A stretch of DNA of 34,561 bases from an uncultured Muribaculaceae bacterium (GTDB lineage: Bacteria; Bacteroidota; Bacteroidia; Bacteroidales; Muribaculaceae), in contig CANQWS010000031.1 in NCBI GenBank assembly GCA_947627615.1, positions 1 to 34,561 of the forward strand, read 5' to 3'. Numbering within the stretch: the first letter of the stretch is position 1; each line of letters starts with the position of its first letter. This document shows, piece by piece, positions 1 to 7,317 of this stretch. The position numbers were made by a program, and so were the translations under genes. The notes under the pieces are model-generated. The model made no database searches. It saw only the letters and a program-made list of their open reading frames with translations, and was not told the DNA's origin.

Positions 1-2
1 TG

Positions 3-10
3 CAAAGATA
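3..10 (-). promoter_or_regulatory. Possible -7 promoter box for a gene left of the window
   Basis: The minus strand reads TATCTTTG, a full match to the Bacteroidota -7 consensus TAnnTTTG. A weak CTTG, one mismatch from the -33 TTTG, lies 18 nt upstream on that strand (plus positions 29-32). It would drive a leftward gene outside the window. The rest of 11-175 is AT-rich and holds no credible gene. Confidence 0.4.
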
Positions 11-175
11 AAGACTATTTGCCGCTTCCAAGAATTTTAAAGTTAAAATCCGTTAAAACTATTACATCCGTGTTACATAAATACGCAAATAATTGTTTGT
101 CAATAAAATAAAAGTTTGCAACCACCCCGATTTTTTTTGCAAATTCCCTGATTATTTTGATTATGCACCGGAAAC

Positions 176-207
176 AACACGGCGTGCCGTCAGCGGCACG
201 CCGTGTT
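176..207 (-). terminator. Terminator hairpin after fructokinase
   Basis: A perfect 14-bp inverted repeat with a TCAG loop (arms 176-189 and 194-207) lies 24 bases past the fructokinase stop. The stem is very GC-rich, but the minus-strand side has only a short, interrupted T tract. It is therefore a strong hairpin with a weak tail. It plausibly ends the GH32-permease-kinase transcript. Confidence 0.6.
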
Positions 208-231
208 CCAAAACCAATATATCATTTACAA

Positions 232-1113
232 TTACCTTTCGGTTATATCCTCAGGCAGCAGAGGCATAGCGCCCTTGCGGGTGCACACGAAGGCCGATGT
301 CGCCACGGCTTTCTGATGGGCCTCGGCCACGGACTTGCCTTTGAGCAGACTCGCAATGAAAGCGGCTGTGAATGAATCACCTGCGCCCACCGTATCGGCC
401 ACCTCCACGCGAGGCGTGGGCTGGAACGACACGTTGCCGGGGGTGAACACGTAGCTTCCGTTTATTCCACAGGTCAGGATGAGCATTCTGAGGTTGTATT
501 TGCCGAGCAGAATCCAGCATTTGTCCTGAAGGTCTATGCCCGGATAACCGAACATGCGGCTCACGGTAACAAGCTCTTCATCATTTATCTTCAATATGTT
601 GCAACGTTTCATGGAGTTGCACAGAATCTCCTTGTTGTAGAAGCCCTGACGGAGATTGACGTCGAAAACCACCAGATTGTCCCTGTCATCGCCCATGGCG
701 TCAAGGAAACGGTTGATGGTGTTGCGGGACACCACATTACGCTGGGCCAGCGAGCCGAAGCAAACGGCCTTGGTGCGTTCGGCCAGAGATTCGAGGCGTG
801 CGGTATAGGGGATGTTGTCCCAGGCCACATTCTCCTTTATGTCATACTGCGGGACACCGGCCTGATCTATCTCCACCTGCACGGTGCCGGTGGGATAAGG
901 CACTCTTTCAATATTGTGGGTCAGACCTTTGGATGTGAAATTCTCCACAATCTCATCGCCGAGCGCGTCATTGCCAACAGCGCTGACCACACAGCTCGGC
1001 AGTCCGAACTGCGATACGTGATAAGCGAAATTGGCAGGTGCTCCACCTATTTTCTTTCCTTCCGGCAGGACGTCCCACAGGGCCTCGCCCATGCCTACAA
1101 CAATGTCATTCAT
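232..1113 (-). CDS. Fructokinase, PfkB/ribokinase family
   Basis: A 293-residue sugar kinase, probably phosphorylating fructose with ATP in the cytoplasm so that it enters glycolysis. The PfkB signatures are visible: a GGAPANFA sugar-binding segment at residues 23-30 and DTVGAGDSF at 240-248, with D246 the expected catalytic base in the anion-hole loop. Length fits the family. It is the last gene of the minus operon, starting 14 nt after the permease stop, and matches the place of the kinase BT1757 in the B. thetaiotaomicron levan locus. The fructose assignment rests on this context; family members acting on other sugars have similar motifs. No truncation is seen. Confidence 0.88.
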   Translation of the reverse strand: MNDIVVGMGEALWDVLPEGKKIGGAPANFAYHVSQFGLPSCVVSAVGNDALGDEIVENFTSKGLTHNIERVPYPTGTVQVEIDQAGVPQYDIKENVAWDNIPYTARLESLAERTKAVCFGSLAQRNVVSRNTINRFLDAMGDDRDNLVVFDVNLRQGFYNKEILCNSMKRCNILKINDEELVTVSRMFGYPGIDLQDKCWILLGKYNLRMLILTCGINGSYVFTPGNVSFQPTPRVEVADTVGAGDSFTAAFIASLLKGKSVAEAHQKAVATSAFVCTRKGAMPLLPEDITER

Positions 1114-1127
1114 GATGGTTATATGTT

Positions 1128-2315
1128 TTAGATTTTAGATTTCAACTTAAATGTGTAGAATATGAGGTAGGCTACCCCTATGGCCATTACGCCCACAGCG
1201 CCGGCCTGTCCCATAGCATCGGCTGCAAAGCCCATGGCGAGCGGGAAAATGGTGCCTCCGAAAAGACCCATTATCATGAGGCCCGACACTTCGTTTTTCT
1301 CCGTGGGGCTGGAAGTGATGGCCTGGGAGAAGGCTATGGAGAACACGTTGGAGTTTCCGAAGCCCACAAGACCAATGCCGAGATAAAGCATTCCGAGAGT
1401 GGAGCCGGAGAAAAGAATCACCATGGCGGCCACCATCATGGCAACGCTGATGGCGAAGAATTTCCGGGCCGACATGAAGCGCAGAATGAAGGCTCCGAGG
1501 AAGCATCCGGCCGTACGGAAGATGAAGTAGACGCTCGTGGCGAATCCGGCCTCTTCAAGCGGCAGGCCGAGACGCTCCATGATGATTTTGGGAGCCACGG
1601 TGTTGGTGCCTACGTCAATTCCTACGTGACACATTATGCCGAGGAAGCAGAGCAACACGAACGGACGCCCGAGCAGACGGAGACATTCCTTTACGCCGGA
1701 GGCCTTGTCGGGCTTCTCTTCCTCGATGGGGGTGGCGGCAAGGATGGCGATTGAAAGGAAGCTTACGGCGGCGTAGATCACGAAGAAAGCCCTCCAGCCC
1801 AGACCGAACGTGGGCAGATAGGTTGTGGCGCCCCATGCCGCGAGGATGGGAGCGAGGAACGAGGCTATGGCCTTCACGAACTGGCCGAATGTGAGGGTGG
1901 AGGCCAGTTTGTCGCTGCTGATGAGATTGCTCACAAGAGGATTGAGCGAGGTCTGCATCACGGCGTTGCCTATGCCGAGAAGGGAGAACGACGCCAGCAT
2001 GGTCATGTAACTGTCACCGGTGATGGGTATGATGAGCGACACCACCGTTATTATAAGGCTTATGATTACCGTGCGCTTGCGGCCTATGCGGTTCATGAGC
2101 ATTCCGGTGGGCACCGAGAATATCAGGAACCAGAAAAAGACGAGCGAGGGGAAGAAATTGGCCTCGGAATCGGTAAGGCCAAGGTCTTTCTGAACGTAAT
2201 TGGATGCCGTGCCGACAAGATCTACAAATCCCATGGCAAAGAAACATAGCATCACCGGGATGATCTGCATCAGAGAACTTTTGCGTCCCATGGCTAAAGA
2301 CTGTGTTGAATTCAT
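1128..2315 (-). CDS. MFS sugar permease, probably fructose
   Basis: A 395-residue major facilitator protein with about twelve hydrophobic segments and the family's basic loop between helices 2 and 3 (NRIGRKR, near residues 75-81). The expected role is proton-coupled import of fructose across the inner membrane. It lies between the exo-type GH32 (stop 23 nt upstream) and fructokinase (14 nt downstream), as does the permease BT1758 in B. thetaiotaomicron. The start is followed by a short polar N-terminus before the first helix. Substrate is inferred from the operon, since MFS sequences alone rarely fix specificity. Confidence 0.85.
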   Translation of the reverse strand: MNSTQSLAMGRKSSLMQIIPVMLCFFAMGFVDLVGTASNYVQKDLGLTDSEANFFPSLVFFWFLIFSVPTGMLMNRIGRKRTVIISLIITVVSLIIPITGDSYMTMLASFSLLGIGNAVMQTSLNPLVSNLISSDKLASTLTFGQFVKAIASFLAPILAAWGATTYLPTFGLGWRAFFVIYAAVSFLSIAILAATPIEEEKPDKASGVKECLRLLGRPFVLLCFLGIMCHVGIDVGTNTVAPKIIMERLGLPLEEAGFATSVYFIFRTAGCFLGAFILRFMSARKFFAISVAMMVAAMVILFSGSTLGMLYLGIGLVGFGNSNVFSIAFSQAITSSPTEKNEVSGLMIMGLFGGTIFPLAMGFAADAMGQAGAVGVMAIGVAYLIFYTFKLKSKI

Positions 2316-2338
2316 GAATGTTACTTTATTCTGTCAGG

Positions 2339-4174
2339 TTACTTAATCGAATATATCTTCAGGTCCGATACCTTGGCTTTGCCGCCGAAGGATCTGACGG
2401 TCATGTGGGTATAGGGGTTATCGGGGAACACCAGATTGGTCATCACAAAGCGGCCGCCGTCGCCGAAAAGCTCTATGCTCGAACGGTCAATGAACATGCG
2501 CAGATTTATCCGGCCCCCGGTCTCGAAGGTGGGGCTCACCGTCACGGCGGGGAAATTCTGGCTGAAGCCCACGTTGCCGCTCTCGCGCCGGTCAAAGGCC
2601 ACGGTATGGGCCGCGGGATTGTAGGTCACGATGACTTTCTCGCCCTGATGGTTGGACAGCTGCAGCTCAACGGAATCGGCCTTCATGGCATTGATGTCGA
2701 GACTGATTTCGCATACACCTCCGTTTCCGGCGGGGAGAGCGAAAGATTTGCCTTTGGTGTTGACGGCAGCGCCTCTGACACTGACGGCAAGACGGTCACG
2801 CAGTGCAAGAAGTTCGGGCGACGGCACTGACGCGAGGTAAACCTGACCGTCATGGCCCTTGAAGAGCTCCATGTCGCGGGGCAGAGTGTTGGCGCTGCGG
2901 AACTGACGGGTGGGCACTTCGGCTGCATACTGCCAGTTGCTCATCCATCCTATCACCACCCTGCGGCCGTCAGGGGCGCCGCTCCAGCTCACGGTGGCAT
3001 AGTGGTCCTTGCCGTAGTCCATCCATTTGGTGGGTATTTTTCCGGAAGCATCGGTGTCGGCCTTGAAAGTCTTGCCGTCGAACTCGCCGGTGAAGTACTG
3101 GGCCGCGCTGCCGCCGAAGGGGCCGCCGGGGTTGATGTTGCATATCAGCACCCATTTCTTTTCATCGGTGCCGCTGACGGGCAGTTCAAACAGGTCGGGG
3201 CATTCCCACACGCCGTCCTGCGCGCCCTCGCCCTTGCCGAAAGCGCTCTGCAGAGTCCAGGTCTTCATGTCGGGCGATGTGAAAATCAGCATCTCGTGGT
3301 CAAGAGCGTGGGCGAGCACCAGATTCCACTCGCCGGTCTTGTCGTTCCAGAACATGTTGGGGTCTCTGGCCTCGCTGGAGAGAGTGAGCGTGGGGTTGCC
3401 GGGGAAGCGTGTGAAAGTGCGGCCGCCGTCGGTGCTTGTGGCAAGGCTCTGCACCTGCGACACGTCGGCCGAGGTGTACATGGCCAGAACGGCATCTTTG
3501 CCGAATCCGGCTGTGTTGGCGCTGTCAACCACACAGGAGCCGCTGAAAATCATTCCGAGGCCGTCAGGCTCGAGAGCCACGGGCTGATGCTCCCAGTTTA
3601 TGAGATCGGTTGAAGTGGAATGGCCCCATGAGAGGTTCTGCCATTTCGATCCGTAGGGATTATACTGATAATAGAGGTGCCACACGCCGTCCTTCCAGAA
3701 CATTCCGTTGGGGTCGTTCATCCAACCCCACTGAGGTGTGTGGTGATAGGCGGGACGGTGTTTCTCGGTGTTGGCCACAGAGAAAGTGTCGGCCACGGTG
3801 ATGTTCTTCCAGCAGGCGTCGTCCTGTGCCTCGCGTATCGACGAGCGGCCTTGAGGCGTGACCACGTTGAGCACCAGTTCGTGTCCTTTATAAGGAGTGA
3901 TGTCGAAAGGCACATAGAAATCCACCTTCGACTGGGCCAGACGCACGTTGATGGTCCGGTCGAGCCGTCCGTCGGACAGGACGTTTATGCGGGCATCGTC
4001 CTTGCTGTCCTCCACGGGGAGCATGACATACTTGCCGTTGCCGGTTACGCGCACCAAAGTATTGTTAAGACCGAGATGCTCGATACGGACACCGTCAGAC
4101 GCGCCGAATACGGCGGGAACGGTTCCGAGTACAAGAGCCACGGCGGCCAATGCTGATTTGATTGTCTGTTTCAT
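2339..4174 (-). CDS. GH32 fructan hydrolase with N-terminal DUF4980, periplasmic
   Basis: A 611-residue glycoside hydrolase family 32 enzyme. A Sec signal peptide (residues 1 to about 24, ending near VFGA) has no lipobox, so the protein is probably soluble in the periplasm. Residues about 28-130 look like the DUF4980 beta domain found before Bacteroides GH32 modules. The five-bladed propeller follows, with nucleophile D154 in WMNDPNG, the RDP transition-state motif at 270-272, and acid/base E324 in ECP. A C-terminal beta-sandwich carries the FIDRSSIELF motif. It probably trims imported fructo-oligosaccharides to fructose for the adjacent permease and kinase. Levan versus inulin preference cannot be read from the sequence. 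It is the first gene of the minus operon. Confidence 0.92.
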   Translation of the reverse strand: MKQTIKSALAAVALVLGTVPAVFGASDGVRIEHLGLNNTLVRVTGNGKYVMLPVEDSKDDARINVLSDGRLDRTINVRLAQSKVDFYVPFDITPYKGHELVLNVVTPQGRSSIREAQDDACWKNITVADTFSVANTEKHRPAYHHTPQWGWMNDPNGMFWKDGVWHLYYQYNPYGSKWQNLSWGHSTSTDLINWEHQPVALEPDGLGMIFSGSCVVDSANTAGFGKDAVLAMYTSADVSQVQSLATSTDGGRTFTRFPGNPTLTLSSEARDPNMFWNDKTGEWNLVLAHALDHEMLIFTSPDMKTWTLQSAFGKGEGAQDGVWECPDLFELPVSGTDEKKWVLICNINPGGPFGGSAAQYFTGEFDGKTFKADTDASGKIPTKWMDYGKDHYATVSWSGAPDGRRVVIGWMSNWQYAAEVPTRQFRSANTLPRDMELFKGHDGQVYLASVPSPELLALRDRLAVSVRGAAVNTKGKSFALPAGNGGVCEISLDINAMKADSVELQLSNHQGEKVIVTYNPAAHTVAFDRRESGNVGFSQNFPAVTVSPTFETGGRINLRMFIDRSSIELFGDGGRFVMTNLVFPDNPYTHMTVRSFGGKAKVSDLKIYSIK

Positions 4175-4205
4175 GATTATCGTTACAGGTTAAGTTTTTT
4201 CCGAT

Positions 4206-4213
4206 ACGAAGCT
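4206..4213 (-). promoter_or_regulatory. Probable -7 box for the GH32-permease-kinase operon
   Basis: The minus strand reads TAGCTTCG, one base from TAnnTTTG, 31 nt before the GH32 start codon. No clear TTTG lies at the -33 distance, as expected if an activator is needed. It shares the 188-bp divergent spacer (4175-4362) with the regulator promoter. Confidence 0.4.
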
Positions 4214-4263
4214 AATATAAAAGCCGGGCGGGAGGCATAAAAATTGGTGCATACAGTGTAAAT

Positions 4264-4272
4264 TATGTTGCA
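4264..4272 (-). promoter_or_regulatory. Candidate regulator-binding word TGCAACATA
   Basis: The minus strand carries TGCAACATA 50 nt upstream of the proposed GH32 -7 box. The same nine bases occur at 7233-7241, 29 nt upstream of the susC -7 box, so the two positions differ by 21 nt, about two helical turns. GTGCAT also occurs beside both sites (4247-4252 and 7206-7211). This could be a site for the hybrid AraC-type regulator, but the word also appears at 22754-22762 beside an unrelated gene. Confidence 0.25.
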
Positions 4273-4320
4273 TTGCTCTTTTTTTTAAAGAAAAAGAACT
4301 GTTTTTCATAATTTTACCAT

Positions 4321-4328
4321 TAATTTTG
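4321..4328 (+). promoter_or_regulatory. -7 promoter box for the hybrid regulator
   Basis: TAATTTTG matches TAnnTTTG exactly, 34 nt before the regulator start codon. No good TTTG is seen at -33, although the upstream stretch is T-rich. Confidence 0.5.
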
Positions 4329-4362
4329 CAAGTGCAATTCAAGACCTAACATCTTTAACGCC

Positions 4363-7116
4363 ATGTTGAAACGTGTACTGAATCTCATACTCGTCACATT
4401 CCTGCCACTGCTTATTCTTACCGGCTGCCATGAAGACAGGACCTACCGCATAGGCGTGTCACAGTGCAGTCAGGATGACTGGCGCCAGAAAATGAACGAT
4501 GAAATAGAACGGGAAATAATGTTTCATCCGGAAGCCACGGTTGAAATCCGCTCGGCCGATGACAGCAATGAAAAACAGATAGCGGACATACGCTATTTCC
4601 TTGACAACAAGTTCGACATCATCATAGCCGCTCCCAACGAGGCCGAGGCCATAACACCTATAATAAAGGAGGCCTACGAAGGTGGCACTCCGGTGGTGAT
4701 TTTTGACCGCAACATCAACGGCAACTATTTCACGGCCAATTTCGGGGTCGACAATGCCGGCATAGGGACGGAAGCGGCCGAATATGCTGCCCATCTGCTA
4801 AAATCCGGCGGCAAGATTCTTGAAATCCGCGGACTGACAGGCTCTACCCCTGCAGCCGACCGCGCGGCCGGCTTCCGCCGCATAGCCGATACCCTCCCCG
4901 GCCTACAGATTGTGGCCGGAGCCGACGGAAAATGGAACTACGACGACGCCCTTGTCACCGCCGACTCGCTGCTCGCCGCTCACCCCGACGCCGACCTGAT
5001 CTACGCCCACAATGACCGCATGGCCATAGCGGCCGCCGAAGTGGCGCACCACCGCGGACTGTCACCTTATATAATAGGTGTCGACGCGGCCCCCTCGATA
5101 GGCATCAAAGCAGTGGCCGACGGAGTGATCGACGCCACCTTCCTTTATCCTACGGAGGGACACCGTCTCATCCGCACGGCCCTCTCGATTCTCAAGAACG
5201 AACCCTACGATTCCATCCAGATGCTCCCGGCACTGGCGGCCGTTGACAAAAGCAACGCCGAAATACTTCTGAAACAGGACGAAAGCCTCAGGGAGGAAAC
5301 GAGCCGCATGCGCACGCTGAAATCGCAGGTCGACGATTACTGGTCAAAGCACTCCGCACAGACATCGCTGCTCTACGCCGCCATTGCCATCCTGATTCTG
5401 CTTTTCGCGTTCCTGTTCATGGTGCTCCGGGCTTTCTGGCAGAGGAAACGCCATCAGAAGGCGCTGATGGAACAGAACAGCCTGCTCCAGCAGCAGCGTG
5501 ACCTGCAGAAGGAGCTGAACAGCAGGCTCGAACAGGCCACCCAGTCAAAACTGATGTTCTTCACCAACGTGTCACATGACCTGCGCACGCCCCTCACCCT
5601 GATAGCCGAGCCTATAGAGCAGCTTCTCGGGGCCGACAATCTGACTCCGCGCCAGCACGGCCTGATGAAGATAGCCAACCGCAACGTGAGCATCCTGCGC
5701 CGGCTTATCAACCAGATACTTGACTTCCGCAAATATGAGAACGGCAAGCTGGGCACCAACCTGTCGGAAACCGACCTCGCCGGCCTCATGCGCGAATGGG
5801 CCGATTCATTCCTGACCATAGCCCGCAAACGTGACATTAAGCTCACCATTGACATCGACTCGCCACAGGAAATGACCGCGGCGGTGGATGTGGAGAAGAT
5901 AGAGAGGGTGTTCTTCAATCTGATGTCAAACGCATTCAAGTACACCCCTGACAACGGCCGGATACGTTTCAGCTACCGCGCCACCGACGCCGAAATAGTC
6001 TTTTCAGTGGCCGACACCGGCGAGGGCATAAGCGAGGAGGACCTCCCGAACGTGTTCGAACGGTTCTTCCAGGTCGACAAAATACATCCGCGCGGCTCAG
6101 GCATAGGACTGTCGCTTGCCAAGGCCTTCGTGGAACTGCACGGGGGCACCGTCGGCGTGACCAGCGAACTCGGCCGGGGCTCGGAATTCAGCGTGAGGAT
6201 TCCGGTGAAGCACGTGGAGAACCACGCCGCACCGGCAACAGCGCCCACCCTGACGGACCATGCCGTGATGACCGAGCTTGACAACACGCCCTCGGAGCAG
6301 TCGGCCGCCGACAGCTCGAAACCCGTGCTGCTGATAATCGACGACAATGCCGACATCCGCAATATGGTGGGGTCGCTCATGGCCGACGATTACAACACCC
6401 TCTTCGCCACAAACGGCAGCGAGGGTCTGCGTATGGCCGCGAAACATGTACCGGACCTTGTGATATGCGACGTGATGATGCCCGTTATGGACGGGCTGGA
6501 ATGCTGCCGGCGCATAAAGGACGAGGTTTCCACCTCCCACATTCCGGTGCTGATGCTAACGGCCTGCTCCATGGACGAGCAGCGCGTACAGGGCTACGAG
6601 AGCGGCGCCGACGGATATGTTTCCAAACCGTTCAGCATCAATGTGCTCAAGGCCCGGTGCCGCAACCTCATAGAGAACCGCAAGCGCATACGCAACATCT
6701 GGAGCAACGGCCTCGACACCGTCAGGACCGACAGCGGCGACGCGGCGTCACAGACAGGCGCCGTTACTTCCTCAGCTCCGGTAGCCGACATTGACAGCGA
6801 ATTCTACCGCCGCTTCCTCTCGGCTGTCAACGAGGGCATGGCCGACCCGGACCTCAACGTGGACCGTCTCGCGGCCTCCCTGGGACTGGGACGCTCACAG
6901 TTCTACCGCAAGATAAAAGCGCTGACCAACTACTCGCCGGTGAAGCTCGTCAGACGTCTGCGCCTCAACGCCGCCCGCGACATGCTCACCACCACCGAAA
7001 AATCCATCAGCGAGATAGCCTACGCCGTAGGATTCTCGTCGCCCGCCTATTTCACCCGCTGCTATCGCGAAGCTTTCGGGCAGACACCCTCGGAACTCCG
7101 CGACAATCTGGGCTGA
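4363..7116 (+). CDS. Hybrid two-component sensor/AraC regulator with sugar-binding periplasmic domain
   Basis: A 917-residue one-protein signalling system resembling BT1754, the fructose-sensing regulator of the levan locus. In order it has an N-terminal hydrophobic segment; a periplasmic-binding-protein type I domain (about 27-310, LacI/ribose-binding like) instead of the beta-propellers of many hybrid sensors; one membrane helix (about 338-360); HisKA with phospho-acceptor H405 in SHDLRTP; HATPase with N, G1 (DTGEGI) and G2 (GSGIGLSLAKA) boxes; a receiver with phospho-acceptor D703 in CDVMMP; and a C-terminal AraC helix-turn-helix (about 815-915). It sits between the two operons it probably controls. 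The N-terminus ends in LTGC, which resembles a lipobox; whether it is cleaved is unknown. Fructose as ligand is inferred from the architecture and context. Confidence 0.93.
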   Translation: MLKRVLNLILVTFLPLLILTGCHEDRTYRIGVSQCSQDDWRQKMNDEIEREIMFHPEATVEIRSADDSNEKQIADIRYFLDNKFDIIIAAPNEAEAITPIIKEAYEGGTPVVIFDRNINGNYFTANFGVDNAGIGTEAAEYAAHLLKSGGKILEIRGLTGSTPAADRAAGFRRIADTLPGLQIVAGADGKWNYDDALVTADSLLAAHPDADLIYAHNDRMAIAAAEVAHHRGLSPYIIGVDAAPSIGIKAVADGVIDATFLYPTEGHRLIRTALSILKNEPYDSIQMLPALAAVDKSNAEILLKQDESLREETSRMRTLKSQVDDYWSKHSAQTSLLYAAIAILILLFAFLFMVLRAFWQRKRHQKALMEQNSLLQQQRDLQKELNSRLEQATQSKLMFFTNVSHDLRTPLTLIAEPIEQLLGADNLTPRQHGLMKIANRNVSILRRLINQILDFRKYENGKLGTNLSETDLAGLMREWADSFLTIARKRDIKLTIDIDSPQEMTAAVDVEKIERVFFNLMSNAFKYTPDNGRIRFSYRATDAEIVFSVADTGEGISEEDLPNVFERFFQVDKIHPRGSGIGLSLAKAFVELHGGTVGVTSELGRGSEFSVRIPVKHVENHAAPATAPTLTDHAVMTELDNTPSEQSAADSSKPVLLIIDDNADIRNMVGSLMADDYNTLFATNGSEGLRMAAKHVPDLVICDVMMPVMDGLECCRRIKDEVSTSHIPVLMLTACSMDEQRVQGYESGADGYVSKPFSINVLKARCRNLIENRKRIRNIWSNGLDTVRTDSGDAASQTGAVTSSAPVADIDSEFYRRFLSAVNEGMADPDLNVDRLAASLGLGRSQFYRKIKALTNYSPVKLVRRLRLNAARDMLTTTEKSISEIAYAVGFSSPAYFTRCYREAFGQTPSELRDNLG

Positions 7117-7162
7117 CCGTCACCGCCCCATCCATATCAAAGTTTCATTCCGGACAGACTGT

Positions 7163-7187
7163 CCACATTGATTTGTGAAAAATGTGG
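7163..7187 (+). terminator. Possible terminator after the hybrid regulator
   Basis: CCACATT and AATGTGG form a 7-bp stem with an 11-nt loop, followed by the T-rich CTTTAGTTATT. A second dyad, GGACAG-A-CTGTCC, lies at 7152-7164 and overlaps it by two bases. The tail is not a clean T-run, so this is only moderately convincing. Confidence 0.4.
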
Positions 7188-7246
7188 CTTTAGTTATTAA
7201 ATTTTGTGCATCGCATGATTTTTGATAGCCACTGCAACATACGTGA

Positions 7247-7256
7247 TAACATGTTA
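7247..7256 (+). promoter_or_regulatory. Palindrome TAACATGTTA upstream of susC
   Basis: A perfect 10-bp palindrome ends 14 nt before the susC -7 box, where the -33 element would normally sit. Together with TGCAACATA at 7233-7241 it is a candidate operator. No binding evidence exists in the sequence itself. Confidence 0.3.
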
Positions 7257-7270
7257 CTATATATCAGCAA

Positions 7271-7278
7271 TAAATTTG
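7271..7278 (+). promoter_or_regulatory. -7 promoter box for the susC operon
   Basis: TAAATTTG matches TAnnTTTG, 39 nt upstream of the susC start at 7318. There is no TTTG at the -33 distance. This fits a promoter that depends on an activator such as the hybrid regulator. Confidence 0.6.
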
Positions 7279-7317
7279 CGACAGAAATTTTCAAAACTTA
7301 ACCAATCATCAATTAAC

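Noticed and set aside
2852-3613. 253-codon open frame on plus, antisense to the first GH32
   Set aside because: Lies wholly inside a clear GH32 gene with intact catalytic motifs; the translation is low-complexity Gly/Ala/His.
7222-7317. N-terminal extension of SusC by 32 residues
   Set aside because: It would place the -7 promoter box inside the coding region and put a non-signal stretch before a perfect signal peptide; the ATG at 7318 is preferred.
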